From Plectrocnemia conspersa (Eukaryota > Arthropoda > Insecta > Trichoptera > Polycentropodidae), in contig VTFK01000010.1 in NCBI GenBank assembly GCA_009617715.1, positions 1,550,001 through 1,614,000 on the forward strand: a stretch of 64,000 nucleotides of DNA. The letters run 5' to 3'. Numbering within the stretch: the stretch's first letter is position 1; every line of letters starts with the position of its first letter. The position numbers and the translations under genes are program-made. Positions 37,574 through 51,764 of the stretch are shown in pieces. Under the pieces are notes generated by a model. That model saw only the letters and a program-made list of their open reading frames with translations. It was not told where the DNA came from and did not search any database.

Positions 37574-39134
37574 TTAGACGTTGTAGCGCAGCCCCTTTCT
37601 GGAGAAAGCATTTTCTCTGGAGGCCTTATTTCCATGGCGTAGTTCCACGGGCTCCTTTACAGAGTCGTAGCGTTTATGATGGAAAAGAGACAGCAATGAT
37701 TGAAGCCCCAGTGGGCCCCTGCGGAACTCGTAGTTTCTGATTTGGGAGTTTGGTTGCGCAGGTCTTCTCCGTAGTGCAGGCTTTTTTGTGGCCCAATCGG
37801 TTAAGACTGAAGATCTGGTGGTGGAACAACGAGGGTAGGTCAATAAATCCTTACAAAACAATAGAAAAACACATTATTTTGGGTCGATTCATTTTTACTT
37901 CTCAACAGTCTCCTTTTAGCTCGATAAACTTCGCCTAAAGTTATTCAAATTTTTCAAGTCATCCAAAAAAAAAATTAGATTCCGGAAGGCTCTCAAAATA
38001 GGCTTATTGTTACGGCGGTGACTTTCTCGCTCTACGTGAATCTTTGTCCAGGGAGTCATTTCTTTATGTTTGGAACAGGAAAAAGTAGATGGAAGCCAAA
38101 TCTGGTAAATACAGTGGATTTGAAGCGTAATTCTTACATTTTCGCCTTACCCGTGCACTACCTTGATTAAAGAGCACCTTTTTATTGGCCAAATGTGAGC
38201 TTATTTTCTTGATTTTTTCACTCAACCGATTTAAGAACAACGCATTGTACTCTCCATTTATCGTTGTTTTTTTTGAGTAGTCAATGTGGATGATTCCGCA
38301 TAAATCCCAAAAAACCATGACCACCACATTGTCGGTCGATTTACCGTCTTCGCCTTCTTTGGAACCGGACTGTTTCCAGAAACCCACTATTTGTACTCTA
38401 TGTCTATGTCTATGGAGTGTAGTGGTAAATCCATGTTTTATCAACGGTTATGTATCAATGCAGACACTTGTTAGGATTGCGACGAAAAGCGCCAAACCTG
38501 CACTGTGGGCAAACGCGCCACCCATATTGCCGATATATTTTTCCCACCCAACTTTTCGTACAAAATTGAAACCACTGAGACATATGATTTTGCTTGTGGC
38601 CTCAACAAGTTTGTGCACTTTGACTCATCCATCACTCAAGACCATATCGTGGACTTTGTCGATCATTTCCGGCGTAGTCACCTCAAGTGGACGTCCCGAA
38701 TAACATTCATCACTTGTGGATGTACGACCACATTTAAACTCATTCACCCAAAGATCAACAGTTTTAAACGCTGTGTTACTTTTAAAAAATAAACTTGTTT
38801 TGCTATTACTAGCGCCATCTCTTAGATTTTCTAAGGGCTTATTGACCTACCCTCGTACTTTACCTGCCTTGAATGGTGTCTTAACTGCGACCACTTTTTC
38901 GTATTTTGACAGATGGTTTGGGACTAGAATCTGACCGTTTTGATAACCGGCCAGAATATCTATAACTGCGTCATTTAAAAACGGTGGCTTTTGCGATCTA
39001 TGCTGTTCTGAAATTAAGGGGCTCTTGAAGATCTGATGCTTTGAACTCGGAGAGGTATCTGAGAGATAGTGATTCCTGGTTGCTCGCGTTTCAGTATTTA
39101 TATTCAATGCTTTTTGTTGTTCTCTCCTTTTTAA
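37574..39134 (-). CDS. Unidentified gene, two 3' exons, intron almost entirely a mariner
   Basis: The upstream exon is open from 39134 to 38864 and encodes a hydrophilic sequence containing FLNDAVIDILAGYQNGQILV and HLSKYEKVVAVKTPFKA. It ends AAG-GCA-G|GTAAAG. The last exon starts after ATCTTCAG at 37806, encodes LTDWATKKPALRRRPAQ to SRKGLRYNV, and stops at 37574. Joining them gives an in-frame Val codon. AATAAA follows at 37513-37518. No ATG or convincing acceptor was found at the upstream edge, so at least one more 5' exon is expected. There are no cysteines or membrane segments in the visible part, and the basic RRRP site could be a cleavage site. Family not recognised; a pseudogene remains possible. 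Confidence 0.45.
37830..38855 (-). mobile_element. Degenerate mariner element
   Basis: The ends are cgagggtaggtcaataa and its exact inverse (17 bp perfect, about 26 of 29 when extended). TA follows on the right (38856-38857); on the left it has become AA. At 1,026 bp it is shorter than a full-length mariner (about 1.3 kb), so parts are deleted. It lies between the donor at 38863 and the acceptor at 37807 of the surrounding gene and makes up all but about 30 bases of the intron. Confidence 0.9.
38000..38790 (-). pseudogene. Broken mariner transposase
   Basis: Reads in pieces across frames: WVNEFKCGRTSTSDE and SGRPLEVTTPEMIDKVHDMVL (linker after the first helix-turn-helix), TVDKTWIYHYTP (first catalytic Asp region), NVVVMVFWDLCGIIHIDY, HLANKKVLFNQ and PDLASIYFFLF. 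The second catalytic Asp (normally HQDNAP) reads as Gly, frames shift at least twice, an in-frame stop follows VLSDG, and the N-terminal DNA-binding part is missing. It cannot encode active transposase. Confidence 0.9.
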
Positions 39135-39890
39135 TTATTATTCAAACAAATCACTGTTGTCTGATAAACACATTATAAACAAACAATTTTGAGGATAAAC
39201 ATAAATGCTCGGGTTTTTTGTTCTCAATGCGATGAATATTTTAATCTTATCTGATTTATAGCGTGTACCTTGTGATTTAAGCATTTAAATGATTTCTCAC
39301 TGTTGTGTCGCATTTCAACAAAGAAATAAATTTTTCATTAAACGGTTAAAATGCATTTCATAAGCCTGACTGGCTTTTTTATGAATAATAGTATAAGTTA
39401 ATCCCTCCAGTCGTGAATTGAGGAGGGGTTAAATCAATAAGCCCAACAGTTTTTCTTACAACATGAGTTTGCTTATTTGTAAATAGTAGCAAAATAAATT
39501 TAGTTTACAAAATAATATAAAACTTATTTCCGACATAATTGTCAGTGAACCAAATGTACGTGTTTTTATCTAAAATTTAAATAATAAATATTGAAAGTAA
39601 TAATCTATTCATCATAATTTATACATATAATATATTATCTTTTAAATGACCTTTATTTTAATATTTACAATTGTGAGCTTGTCATATAATGTTATCCAAA
39701 ACTGCGTGCAAAATACATATAACTCTGATTTCTATATAAAAATTGTTTTTTAGCTCAAGATAAAATGCATATTGATAAATATATGCACCAGAATTCCTAC
39801 TAGCTTTAATTAAATTTAATTAATTGTCACATTAAACTGTTACCACAATTCAGTTGCTTTGTTTGTAGGGATTCTATTTATTTGTTTTAT
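39135..39890. other. Stretch upstream of the mariner-split gene
   Basis: AT-rich, with TATAAT then TCAGAC on the minus strand near 39160-39185 as a weak core-promoter-like arrangement. No upstream exon with a signal peptide or ATG was identified. Confidence 0.35.
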
Positions 39891-39894
39891 TATA

Positions 39895-40100
39895 AACCAA
39901 AACTAGGCGGTACTCTGGTAACACTGCAAAACATTCTTTGGCGGACCGCGAGGGGAGTTGGGCGTTCGGCGGAGCCTCGCCCGTCAGTCACATTTACCGC
40001 CATATACATATAAAATATAATATGCAACTAACCCATATATCATTTAATAAATGATACTGCAGCAGCCCAATCTGTGTCTAATTGATACCCGTCACCATCC
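39895..40100 (-). repeat. Unclassified dispersed repeat, copy 3
   Basis: On the minus strand it shares gggta.caattagacacagatt, gctgcagt and cagtgtt.ccagagt with copy 1 at 6940-7145, in the same order. The middle part is unrelated or strongly diverged and GC-rich. Confidence 0.6.
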
Positions 40101-40119
40101 GTCCGCCAAATGTTCATAT

Positions 40120-40172
40120 CGTTGATTAAGAATCAATGACACTGTTTGGATGTAATTGATTCCTAATCAACG
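40120..40172. repeat. 18-bp near-perfect hairpin
   Basis: Arms 40120-40137 and 40155-40172 pair at 17 of 18 positions around a 17-nt loop. It sits next to dispersed repeat copy 3. Confidence 0.85.
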
Positions 40173-40179
40173 TTATATT

Positions 40180-43100
40180 TTACACGATTATGACACTTTC
40201 ACTTTGGGAGATCTTCGACAAACTGTCAAACGCCAAACTAAAGTCAATATCGCAACACATGTTTAAAAAAAATGCTTATTATATCATATATATTTTTACC
40301 CAGGATTAAATTTTTAGAATCTATAAGACACAGATGTAGCCTATTTCTTAATTAGAAAAGCAGCATTGCACTCTAATATTATTGATTTTTTGCTTTCACT
40401 ATGGAACAAGGAACGTGTGTTTATTTTTATAAACCCGGAATGCTTAATGTTCCACACCAACGAAATAAATTAATTTCCTTTTTAAATTAAGTTTCCATCC
40501 GTAATTTTAATAAAATAGCAGTTATAATAATAATAATTATTATACATTTTTATATATAAATATAGCTATGTATCTTAAAGATGTCACAGTTGCGACCACT
40601 GTGCGGCGGCTTAAGCAAACCATTAAATTTGCCTAATTTGCTTACGGCACTCAGACAAGCACTCGAGCTAGTCTCTAGCACATAAAAAATCTTATCTTAA
40701 TTCCCTTCTCGCCAACGAGTTTCGCGCTTGTGGATTCGTTTAACCCTGCGGATGTTGCAACCCAGGCTTTATTGATACCATTAGTCGCAATCATACGCAG
40801 TTTGTATTTTTGTCACAAACCCACCCCCCAGCACCAGGGGTGCGAAACGACCGAAGATCCTCCGAGAGCGAGAGGATAGAAGAGCTCAAGACGAAACTGC
40901 CTCCTTTTGTTTACGAAACTGCTCACTTGAGATACAACAGGGACCGGACCAGTCATTCAAACGGTCGCATAAAACCTGATAAGATGACTCTTGTATAAGC
41001 AGCTTTTACGACTGTGCACCCATACAGGAACAAGATTTGCACGATATGAGATATATGTTGAGCAATCTGACGCCGCACATTCATACGATCTGATTATGAT
41101 AATTAAGGGCTGGAAAACCATTGCGTTGTGTACAATAAGTGAATATGAAACTTCAGGCTTTCTTACTAGTAACAAAACGTGGACTTAATAAATATGATTC
41201 GTTCATTTAATTTAGATTATTATCATATGACTTAATTACTGTAATACCTATAATTACAAGACTCATGTTTTATAATGATTAAAGTAGGTCTTATCTTATT
41301 CGAAATGCTAGTTTATCTAACCAAATGTTTCTGGAAAGTCGTGTTGTAAATATTTAAAAAGCAAAGACACAAAACATTTTATTTATGATTGACCTATCTA
41401 CCTTAAGAAAATGCTTATGTATTGTAAAATACTCTTAAATCAAGTTACTCTATCCGAGATTCTACTCTATTTCAGTAAAGTTTCACTAAATAGTGCCATA
41501 AACAGAAATACAATCAATGAAAAAAATCAGTATTTTATGCACAAAGACTATAAAATAAATTCAAACCTAATATACTGTCATTTTTTAATAATTAAAAAAT
41601 ATATAGTTAGTACGTCAACTCTAAGTATGAAATATTAGCAACATTGTATTAAAAATATATACAATTTAAATTATCATCGTCTCGTTTAAGTTCCCGTATT
41701 TATTTGATATTCGTAAAGCGAGACTTTTTTAATAAAGTGAAAGTTTTAATAAGGAATTGTTCCTCAGAGGGTGCTGTAAAGAGATACCTTTAAAATTTGC
41801 TTTCTTTTCAAGAAGAGCATCACTGAAAAGAAATGCGATAAGTCCATATTAAGTTTCGAAAGAGAGACATTTTTGTTAATAAGCCTATCTGTATGATGAT
41901 AGGCGCTTTATTTTGTAACAAAATGTTTTATAAAATATCGTGTGATAATATAAGTAATATATTTATGTCATAATACAAGGGTGCTTAACAGGCTATTAGT
42001 TATTTTTAGATGTCTAGAAATGAGTTTTCTGTTACCTGATTGATTAATTAAATATAATTATTAAGATTTTGATAGATGCCTCGGTCTTAACTTATTTATA
42101 AATAAAGCTTTAGATATATAAATAAGTCTTGTATTTTATAAGGCACTCTGTGTTCACAATTAATTCAGTTTTAATCATTGGTGAGTATAAGAAAATCAAT
42201 GATTTTTTATGACTGTTAAGTTTAATATTATTTTTGTTTATTTTTAAAATTTATAAATACCATAACGTGAATTTGGTAATAACTTAAACTTGACATACTT
42301 GTTTTAGAAAAATGTCTTGAAATTTTTTTCTTGTCTTTTTTAAGTTAAAGATAATAAGTTAAGAGTAATATCTAAATGAAGCCAAACTAGGGGAAAATAT
42401 GTGAGATGCGATGTCTGTCTGTACTTATTCTTCTGATTATTTTCCCCATAGAGATAAGTTGGCTTAGTTTGTATTTTGACATTGACCTAAAACTATAATT
42501 AGTTTTAGACTTTTCATTAGCTTAGGTTTGGGTTTGAACAAAAAATGGACGTTTTGCAACTGTCAAATTGAGCTTCATAGACATTTTAGAACAGCATGTT
42601 AGCGCCTATAAGTTAAATTATATTTTCGTTAGTAGAAATATATATCTACTGGTGTAAAAATATTTGAACTTCACTAGTGAAAATATAACTTTACTAAAAA
42701 AATTATTCATCGGATGTAAATAAATAATGATAAGTATGTAAATATATATTATATTTTACTACATATAGAAAGGTTGAAATCATATAATGTCACCTGCCAG
42801 ATAATTTATATTTTTACTGGTAAAAATATATTTGCTAGTGAAAATGTATTTCAATATAATTTTACTGAAATGAAATATTTAAAAAAATATTGTCGGGATA
42901 GATTCGAGACTGTTTTTCTAGTTTTTCTTTAAGAATAACCATATGAAACGTAATGTATTATTTATTTATTTTGCTGCATTAAATCCAGTTGTCAAATTAT
43001 TGATATCTTTGAATCATAATGTTTATTGTGATATTACCTAGAAAGTGGGTGTTTTTGAAGGCAATGTTCCGCTTCTTTTATTTTTTATTTATAAAAAAGG

Positions 43101-46100
43101 GCAGCTGTGCTTTAGTTCAGATTCATTATTTAAGGTCGGTTTTTACTTTTTTTTAATATATACATTCTAGCTACGATGTTGGGCCTCTCAAGGAGAACGG
43201 GCCCCAGGAATTTGTTCCCTCTCCCCCTCTCGGCAGGCATACACGGGTCATACTTTTGCGTTATTCCTGGGAATTCTTGGGTACCTGATTTTTTTAAATA
43301 CTAAAAAAGTGAAGCAAGCTTAGTACTATTTTATTTGAACAATAGACAATTTCTTATAAAATCAACGTATAAATCTTAGTGTTATGTATGTGGACTAGGA
43401 TAATAATTTAATTATTGATATTTTTACTAAATTTAATAATATTTATTTTGTAGTTACGTCTTTGGAAGTCTCGTAAAGCGTCTATTTTCACGTTTTTAAA
43501 CGTATGACATAGATTTCTACCTCTTAGCTGTTATCATATGACAATTTCTCTCGAGATTTGGTTCATAAAACATATTTGTTTGAATTTTGGTCTCTAATTT
43601 GGATTTATATAGGATCCTTTAAAAAAGGTCATCGTATCACTTGCTTTAGTTTTTATATTTGATCATCAATTATTGTGCTATAATCATAAATATAAATTAA
43701 ATCCGAAAATACAATTTATATTTGTTAATTATAATATATAAATGGTAAAACTTTAAGTTAATAGCTATACAAATAAGTCATAATAATGATATCTTGAATT
43801 AGTAATCTATTTCTCAGAAGTTCAGGTATAAAGAAACCTGAAAAACATATAAAGTCAGGTTTTATTTTCATAAACTAGTTCTACTCGTCTCTAATAACAA
43901 ACGACGTTGATGGACATACATATGTAAAACTCAGTTTAATTTATCATCCTTCTTATGACGCAAAAGGACCTCCTACCGAAATATGATTATAAGACTAGCT
44001 GGAAATATAAATTTCATGTTCCTTCCATGCTAGTAATGTAGTTGGAGTAATATTAAGATATATACTAAAACAAAAATGTACAATAGGTTACTTTATATTA
44101 ATATTTCATATGCGTTTATATTATATAATTCCAAAATAAATGTCGTTTTTTAAATTTTACTATTTTAATATTATTTGTATTATTCTTAATACAACTAAAT
44201 CATTATTAATAATACCATCAATTAATTTAAGCAATAGCCTACTATTAATAATTAAAAACTAATTTTGAAATTTTAATTTTAATCACTTTGGTGGAAAGTA
44301 AATAACACTTGATTTATATAATAAACAGTTTAAATTAATCGAAACCCTTTACTGTTACGTTTCAATTACGCACATCTCTTATTAGACCCTTAGGTGTGTA
44401 TACATCTTAGAAAATACTCAAAGTTGTCCGTTTACCTCCGGTTCGCCCTATTATTTGATGGGTACGTAATCTAAGGTAAGCGTTGACCGTAATTCGCCAG
44501 TTTCACGACTCCCAAAGTTCATTCGCGTTTAATACTACTGCCGCTGCAATGAAACATTGAAATATTAAATCCCAGCAAGCACTCGTCGGTTATACCTTTA
44601 ATTTAAAATCTTTAATTATAGCAGTAAAGCGCGTCGAGGTAGAACGACATTATGCTCACACGGTGGAGTGTAATGTAGAGATGATGAAAATGAGGAAGTG
44701 GCGCGTGAAGGTCGTAAACCGCACAATATAGCCCCCCTCGTCAAAGATAACCTTTTGTTATTTACACTTTACTATGATATCTAGTTCGCGTGTGCGCGTA
44801 TATTACGCGTGCATCGTAATGGGGTAGAAAATTTAAACCCTTCTGCGGCCATAGCAGATATCAAACTTTGGTCTTGTTGCCGTTATCACGGTTGGCTTTA
44901 ATGCATAAATGTACATATAAAATAATATACACAAAACGATAGTTATAAAGTTTATCTTTGTAATAAAATATTATATATTATATTATAACGCGTAAAAAGC
45001 GACACTTTTCTTATGAAAGCTTAAACGATATTAAATGCACCTGTTTCGTAACATAAAGACCCCTTGCACATTTACTTATTGCAGTAATTTTATAACTTAA
45101 TATTTTTCATAAATGCTCTGTGAGCTCACTGTGTATTTTATTGTTACAAAAATATTTTTTTCCCGACTTGCCTATCTATTAAATTCAAGAATAATACTGT
45201 TTTTTACAGCCTTATTTTTTATTTTTTACTTTGTCAATTTTCTTGGAAATTCAGTAAAAGTAAATGTTATTTTATCGACTTTCATAATAAAAAAGCGCAA
45301 GTATTCCTTATTCTTAAGCTCTTTTTTATATGTATTTAGATAACATATCGTTATTTATTATTTTTACATGGGAAGTGCAATTCGTAAGGGTGAATGGGAT
45401 TTTTCAAAACCTGTCTATTTAATTGAAAATGAAATAATTAAATAATAGTATTTAACCACAATTGGTTGCTATTTATTTAGATAGTAAAAACAGATAAAAT
45501 GATTAATATATATTTAAATACTTATATAATAATCTGATTAATTCGAATGTCGACTGAAAATGATGAACGGTTAAAGCTTGAACGCGTTGCAACTGACACC
45601 ATCTCTTAAATCAGAAAATTTATTAGCTATTATTATATATGTATATATATTTATTATTCCAGGTGAAATCAATTCATTAATTCTAGAGAATATTTCGGTT
45701 GAAATAAATTTATTGATAAGATATTGGACGAAGAAAAAGCAACTAGTTAACCAATATTTCCTTTGAAATCTATAAATCTGAGTGAATTAACACAATGCAA
45801 ACTAACTCTCAACATTGTTAACCCTATTATGATAATTAAATATACGAAGATTTCGCGACTTACTTATCACTTTAATAATTTATTTGCGATTTGAATTCTG
45901 TACGATACGCTAGTTCGTAGCGTCCTTCGAATATGGCACTATTGTGTGAAATCTGAGTAAAGCAAAGTACTTCTTGTTGTTGAAAAGAAGTTTTCATAAG
46001 TTAATAATTACCAACAATAATTATGAATTATTAAATTCTGTTCTTCTGCTTTAAATGCACCATTTCACAATTATTGCGTTTTTTATGAAAGTATTTTTTC

Positions 46101-47220
46101 TATACACATACTTTTACCATAAAGCTTTTTTATAAATAAATAATAGCAATTATTTTTGCTCTTGTTTTATTTTGTTATTCTGTTTTTGATAACTGATTAA
46201 TTCCACTATATTAGTGTATAAATTATATAATATTTGTAGGATTGTTTAAAACACAAAGGAAAGTCATGAAGATTATATTGATTATTAAAAATGTCTTTAC
46301 TTGTGAGGTAAATCATAGAAGTATAACTCAAATATTACGGGAGGAGGCAAAAATCACACGGATTATATATATATAGGAAGTAGGGGGATTACGAAACCGG
46401 TGCAATGCCGTTTTACCAAAAAAGATTAGGTGTGATGCGTGGGCCAGAGAATTTCACTCTAACACCGCGCATGCCAGTATCGTTTCAATATATATGTAGT
46501 ATTATAGTACTAGTAAATTAAATCACTTCACTTATTCTATATTTGACATTCGACAAATACTAGGATTGTTATTATGAACCTTGATCTCTTAAACATCATT
46601 AAGTTTAATTATTCAGGATCAACGGTAGAGAGGAGTTAATAAATTACAGTCGAATAATAATTTACATTACAAATTTACTGCGTGTTTGCCATTATAAATG
46701 TAATAGTTAAGTATAGTATTTATTTAAATATGTTCAATTTAAAGCTTTAAATTAGAATCCTCGACAATAATATAATTTAATTGAAACTGAAACTCCACTT
46801 TGTATTCTACAAGCTGTAGGTTAATTTAATCATATCTATATATCGATGTTGCTTTACGAATATTTCTTACTCTTTCTGCTCTTACTGTTTTGTGTTTGGA
46901 AAATTTTAGAGAGGTAAATTTAATTATGAATTATTATACTCCAAATTTGCCATAAATGATTTTTAAAACATTAATTAAATATATTAAGTATGAAATATTA
47001 ATTGAAGGTATAAACAATTGTTATATATAACATTAATTGAAGATATAAACAGATGTGAATATAAAAGGTAATTATCACTCGGCACTAATGATAAAGTTAA
47101 ATATAAATAAAAATATCATAATTACGAATGAGGTGAAATGCGTGAGCGATCGGAATGTATGCGGATGGTCGTTTGGAAGCTGTGTAGATTTTGAATAATT
47201 AACTTTTTCATTAGTTTTGC
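40180..47220. other. Long gene-free AT-rich stretch
   Basis: GC-richer islands lie at about 40590-41060, 43160-43290 and 44340-44880. A diverged direct repeat built on actggt.aaaata and ctagtgaaaat occurs at about 42640-42695 and 42806-42864. No gene, RNA or transposon was recognised. Confidence 0.5.
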
Positions 47221-47224
47221 TTAT

Positions 47225-47480
47225 ATCTGTGGCTATCCGTCTCCTTAATGCGCTGGCATGACACATTGACCTGTTTAATGTCAGCTACGAGGAGTTGGTC
47301 CAGTTCGTATCGTTTAATTTTGATATCTTATTATTTTTTGTTTGCTTTTTTATATGTATTATTTTTTTATATACATTTTTTTGTGTATTGAAATAATACA
47401 ATTATTGTTTTAGACCATCGTGACGCATTGGGGTAACCTATTAGGTTACAATAGTCTTAATTGAATTTAAATAAATAAAT
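47225..47480 (+). mobile_element. 3' end of a decayed LINE, second copy
   Basis: Matches 19405-19650. The terminal hairpin-like unit is gaccatcgtgac ... gttacaatagtc at 47413-47456, followed by ttaattgaattt and (AAAT)n, the expected A-rich LINE terminus. Confidence 0.65.
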
Positions 47481-50400
47481 AAATACACATAAATAACATA
47501 TCGTAATGGCGATAGTTCGGCAGGGGTGTATATTAGCAGTAATTTATCTGATCCTGGGCAAAATGCACTCAGTAGCGGACCCCAACACATTTATTACTCG
47601 GCGAAAAAGGGCAAATTACAACTAAACGCAATTTCCACACACAGGACGCCTATTTCAGAAGTGCACGAGTTTTTGTGTTGGCTCAATATACGGTTATGTC
47701 TGCGTCGTAGAGTGATTTAGCTTTGGCGAGGGTTGACCCTCAAAACGCTAACCCCTTTTGCGTACTACTTGCCACAAAAACGCCCAGATGTTGCGTGTAC
47801 CGCTGGAACTTTAACTCGGTTTAAACTTCATTGTTTTCCGGTTTATATTCAAACAACACTTTAAAATCTGTTTGCTGTTGCGAGCCGAATCTCGTGAGGA
47901 TTTGCAAGCTAAATTGGCTTAAATACATACCCCCTGTCGGTTCACCGAATATGGTGCCTTTTGTATTGCGTAGTTCTTAAGCCGCTTCTTGTACTAGATC
48001 ATAAATATTATACGAATTATTAAGGAGATTTGTGTAATTTCAATTTGTAACAACCATAAGGTAATTATTTAATGTTAATTATTAGCATATTTAAAGTGAA
48101 TAAAAAATATGCAATATTTTGTAATCTATATAATCTTAGGAACATGCCTCGTATAATGAAGGTGATATATCAAATTTGAATATACACTTTAAAATCATTT
48201 ATTTATATTTGCTATTTTAAAAAAAAAATATGTTATTGAAAAAAGTTATATATCTAATAATTAAAATCACAGTGGTAAATATTTATTTCGCACAAAATTT
48301 TATTAGTGACTTTATTATAATATATACATTGCTTCTATATTTTATTCATACGGATATTCCTTAAATATTTTTTTCTTTAAATATGAGTCATATAATAAAT
48401 ATTATTTTATTTTAAAAATTATGTATATGGTATACAGTATATTTATCTCTATCAAATGAAGCTCCTTAATTGATTAACTTTTATTTCATTCATTTTACTT
48501 TGTTGTTTTTGAACGTTAATTAAACAATTTCATTGATAATCGACAACGGCATTTTAGTGATTATTTACAAAGGACCTTTCTAAGGGCAAACATTGCTAAT
48601 ATGATATCTCGTAATTGCCATAGATATTCGGCGCGGGCCTCCGGCTCGTGATACAAAGTCTGCCCCGCTTAATTTTGAGCAATTTGTTACGGTGCAGATT
48701 TCATCTTTGAAGTTATTATATATATATAAATATATATATATAGAGAGAGAGGGTAGGCCGAAACTCGAAAGTGTAGATACTGCGGCCGGTGGGAGAGTGA
48801 CGGGGAATGACATTTTATGAAGTCGCCCAATTACTCAGAATACGTTGCGCCACTGGGGTTTTTACTTAATGGAATTAATGTTAATTAAATGTGATCTATG
48901 AAAATTCTTGAAGAGAATTTCCACCAACGCTACGCATATTTCACGCCGATAGAGCTTTTGCGAGCAGAGCTTCGTGACGCTACGTCGTCGGCGACCATTA
49001 GTGAGGTTTTTGGTAATGCAGCAATCTTGCAGCGTGAATTTAAATTACTACGTCTCGAATCACTGTACATACTCAGACAATTTAATGGGAATGGTTGACT
49101 TCTTAATTCAGTGAAAACTAATTACCGTTGAGATTCTGAGATAAATAAATATAGATATTTTTGTACCTATATTTATACAAAATTTTACTTCTTATTTTTT
49201 CAATATTAATCTCTGAATATTATTAATATTTTTTAAATATTCACTATAATAAAAATTAGATACTTTCATAGTTTAATTTCAAATAAAATTTTGAATGTTT
49301 TAGTAGCCAATTAAAAGTGATTAATGAAACCTAAAATATAATAGAAAAATAATTTGACTAAAAAACTAATGATACAGATAGTTTATAAATTATATATAAA
49401 TCTTAATTGTAAAAAAATATATTCTTTTATAAAAACAATCACAATTACCACTATTATAATTCACAAAAACATAAAATATTTGTTTATCTTTCAATGTTTA
49501 GATAACAGACGTATTAATATTTTATATAAAAAATAACGCTGTCATTACTTTCGATATCTATCAAATAGTGCGTAGCGGTTATGTTGTGTAGCTTATCTAT
49601 ATTATTTTAGCGAAAATAAATTCGTGTTGTCAAAATGAAAATGTCCGTAAACCAATCTATGTTTTATAAACCAGAAAATATTTGCACACATAACAACACA
49701 TATTATATCAAGTAATAAAAAGTTAGTATGTTTATTTTATATTAAAAATCAAACAATGACAGAGATTTATATAAAAAGTTATTCATTAAAATAATCACTT
49801 TCATAATCTATAAATCTAGTCAGTAGTTTTTGTATAAACGGCAGTTTTTTTTATTAAATGTTGTGTTTAATCTTGATTTTAAAATTGTCTGTTTCTCGTG
49901 TGAATGTATAAAGTATGTTAAAGAAATGTCAAGGGAATATGCAACATGTGTCTTACCTAATGAAGTATTTACTAGCCCTAGCTGTTTTTAAAATAAGGGT
50001 TGTTCTTACGTTTCAGTTGCTTAGCGTACATCTAAGTCGTAAACATTTGTCGATAAAATGATAATTAAAAATATTAGTTCACCTTAAATAAATCATACAT
50101 TCTGGCAATGAATCGTCTTTGAAGTGTGAGATATTTTTTTGCAATCTTTTCTTTTATGCTGACATTCAACAAAACTTTTATTAATAAATCTCACGCGAGT
50201 GCCCATCAAGCAATTTATCAGAACAACTCTAAATCAATTTTTTTTGTTTGATCTTCCAGTTAATCTTCCGTAATCAATTTATTGGCAAATTTGTTGGGAT
50301 CTTGCTCTATTGTTTTCTTGTATTTCTGTCTTAAAATTTCCACTTCTTTAATTTAAATTTTTAAATCTTTATGAATAAGAATATTTGGGACTGATTATTT

Positions 50401-51760
50401 TTGGAATGATTATTTTTGGTCAAAGATTTTAACCCGAGTATCAAGAATGGTATCCACACAAAACATTAAAATTAAGTAAAAATTGCTTGATAATAACCAT
50501 ATTTTAGTTAACAAGATAAATTATATAAATAAAATAGACTATTGTATTGTATTAATAACTATGATATTTACTTATCCTTTTAAGTAGTGAGTTAATTTAT
50601 ATAAATTTGTTAGTATACTTATGGAAGGGAGTAAATCTTACGTATTTTTCCATAAATATTTCTGTTGTTATTTATTTATTATTATTTTATATTGCATTTA
50701 TAGTAAATTATCGAAAAAATTAACGATTTTCAACGTTTTATTGTTTTGATTAAATTAATAATTTCTTTCAAAACTTTCTATTATTAAATATCGTTAATTT
50801 ATTTTACATATTTTTTTATATATACTATTCTGCTTTTATGGATTTTTTTTATATCATTTCAGAAGCTCTCAATATTTCTTATAAAATTAATGTAAAATAT
50901 TTTTTGTAATGTTTATTTATTCCGTACTCCGCAATTTCTCGATTTTATTTACAATGAAAATCATTTACGTTAAATCAAATTTATAAAATATAAAATACAT
51001 ATAATGCTTTAAAAATTTAATAATATGTAAATGTTTATCTGGGTTACCTCAAAACAGTGATAGATCGACCGTCGTACATTTACGGCGGTACCGCTCAAAG
51101 AGTTAACTAAAGAACTGAAGCTACTAAAGATTAAATTTATGCCTCCCAAGAAAAATGTTTTTAGGCATTTTAAGTTTATAATTCAATTTATGATTAGTCT
51201 TGTCGTTGCTACCAATTTTAGAGATTAGTTAGTATTTTCGATATATTTATGTTAATGTTATTTAATTTTTAGTATTAAAAATCTACTATAAAGTTTTCAA
51301 ATGTAATTATAAAAGAATGGTATATATTATATTCTTGAATTACTTGGAGTTGAGAAAAAAATAAATTACTAGTGTTAATCCACGTATGTATAAGCATCTG
51401 TTATTATTGATTTAATTGGCTATTGTTCTTGTTAATACGCTTTTTCTGTCTTAGGTCTAAGTTTCTCGATAAGCTTAGTGAATTTGAGCTTAGATTTCTG
51501 ATGAATATATTTCAAATATATAGATATTGACGCTCGCCCTCCATTCAATGCAGTTTCCATGTTCACTTTTAAGAGGTGGAGGCAAGACTTATCTGTATAT
51601 TGTAAAAAATTGAGCTTTAGTTTTATTTAAATTTTATATTTAGTAAAAAAATTATGTATGTTTTGTGAAGATTTTTGTAACTTAATTGCAATTGGTTTAA
51701 GACTAAAAAAATTAGTCAAGACGTACATAAATAAATCAGTATTTTTTAAAAAAAAAAGGC
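47481..51760. other. Gene-free stretch with islands
   Basis: GC-richer islands lie at about 47520-47960 and 48560-49090. The second includes an AT then GA microsatellite at 48718-48752 and a 66-codon ORF (48898-49098) without recognised homology. AT-rich elsewhere. Confidence 0.45.
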
Positions 51761-51764
51761 ATAA

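Noticed and set aside
38284..38934. Three overlapping plus-strand ORFs
   Set aside because: They are antisense to the mariner transposase remnant, which explains the sequence on the minus strand.
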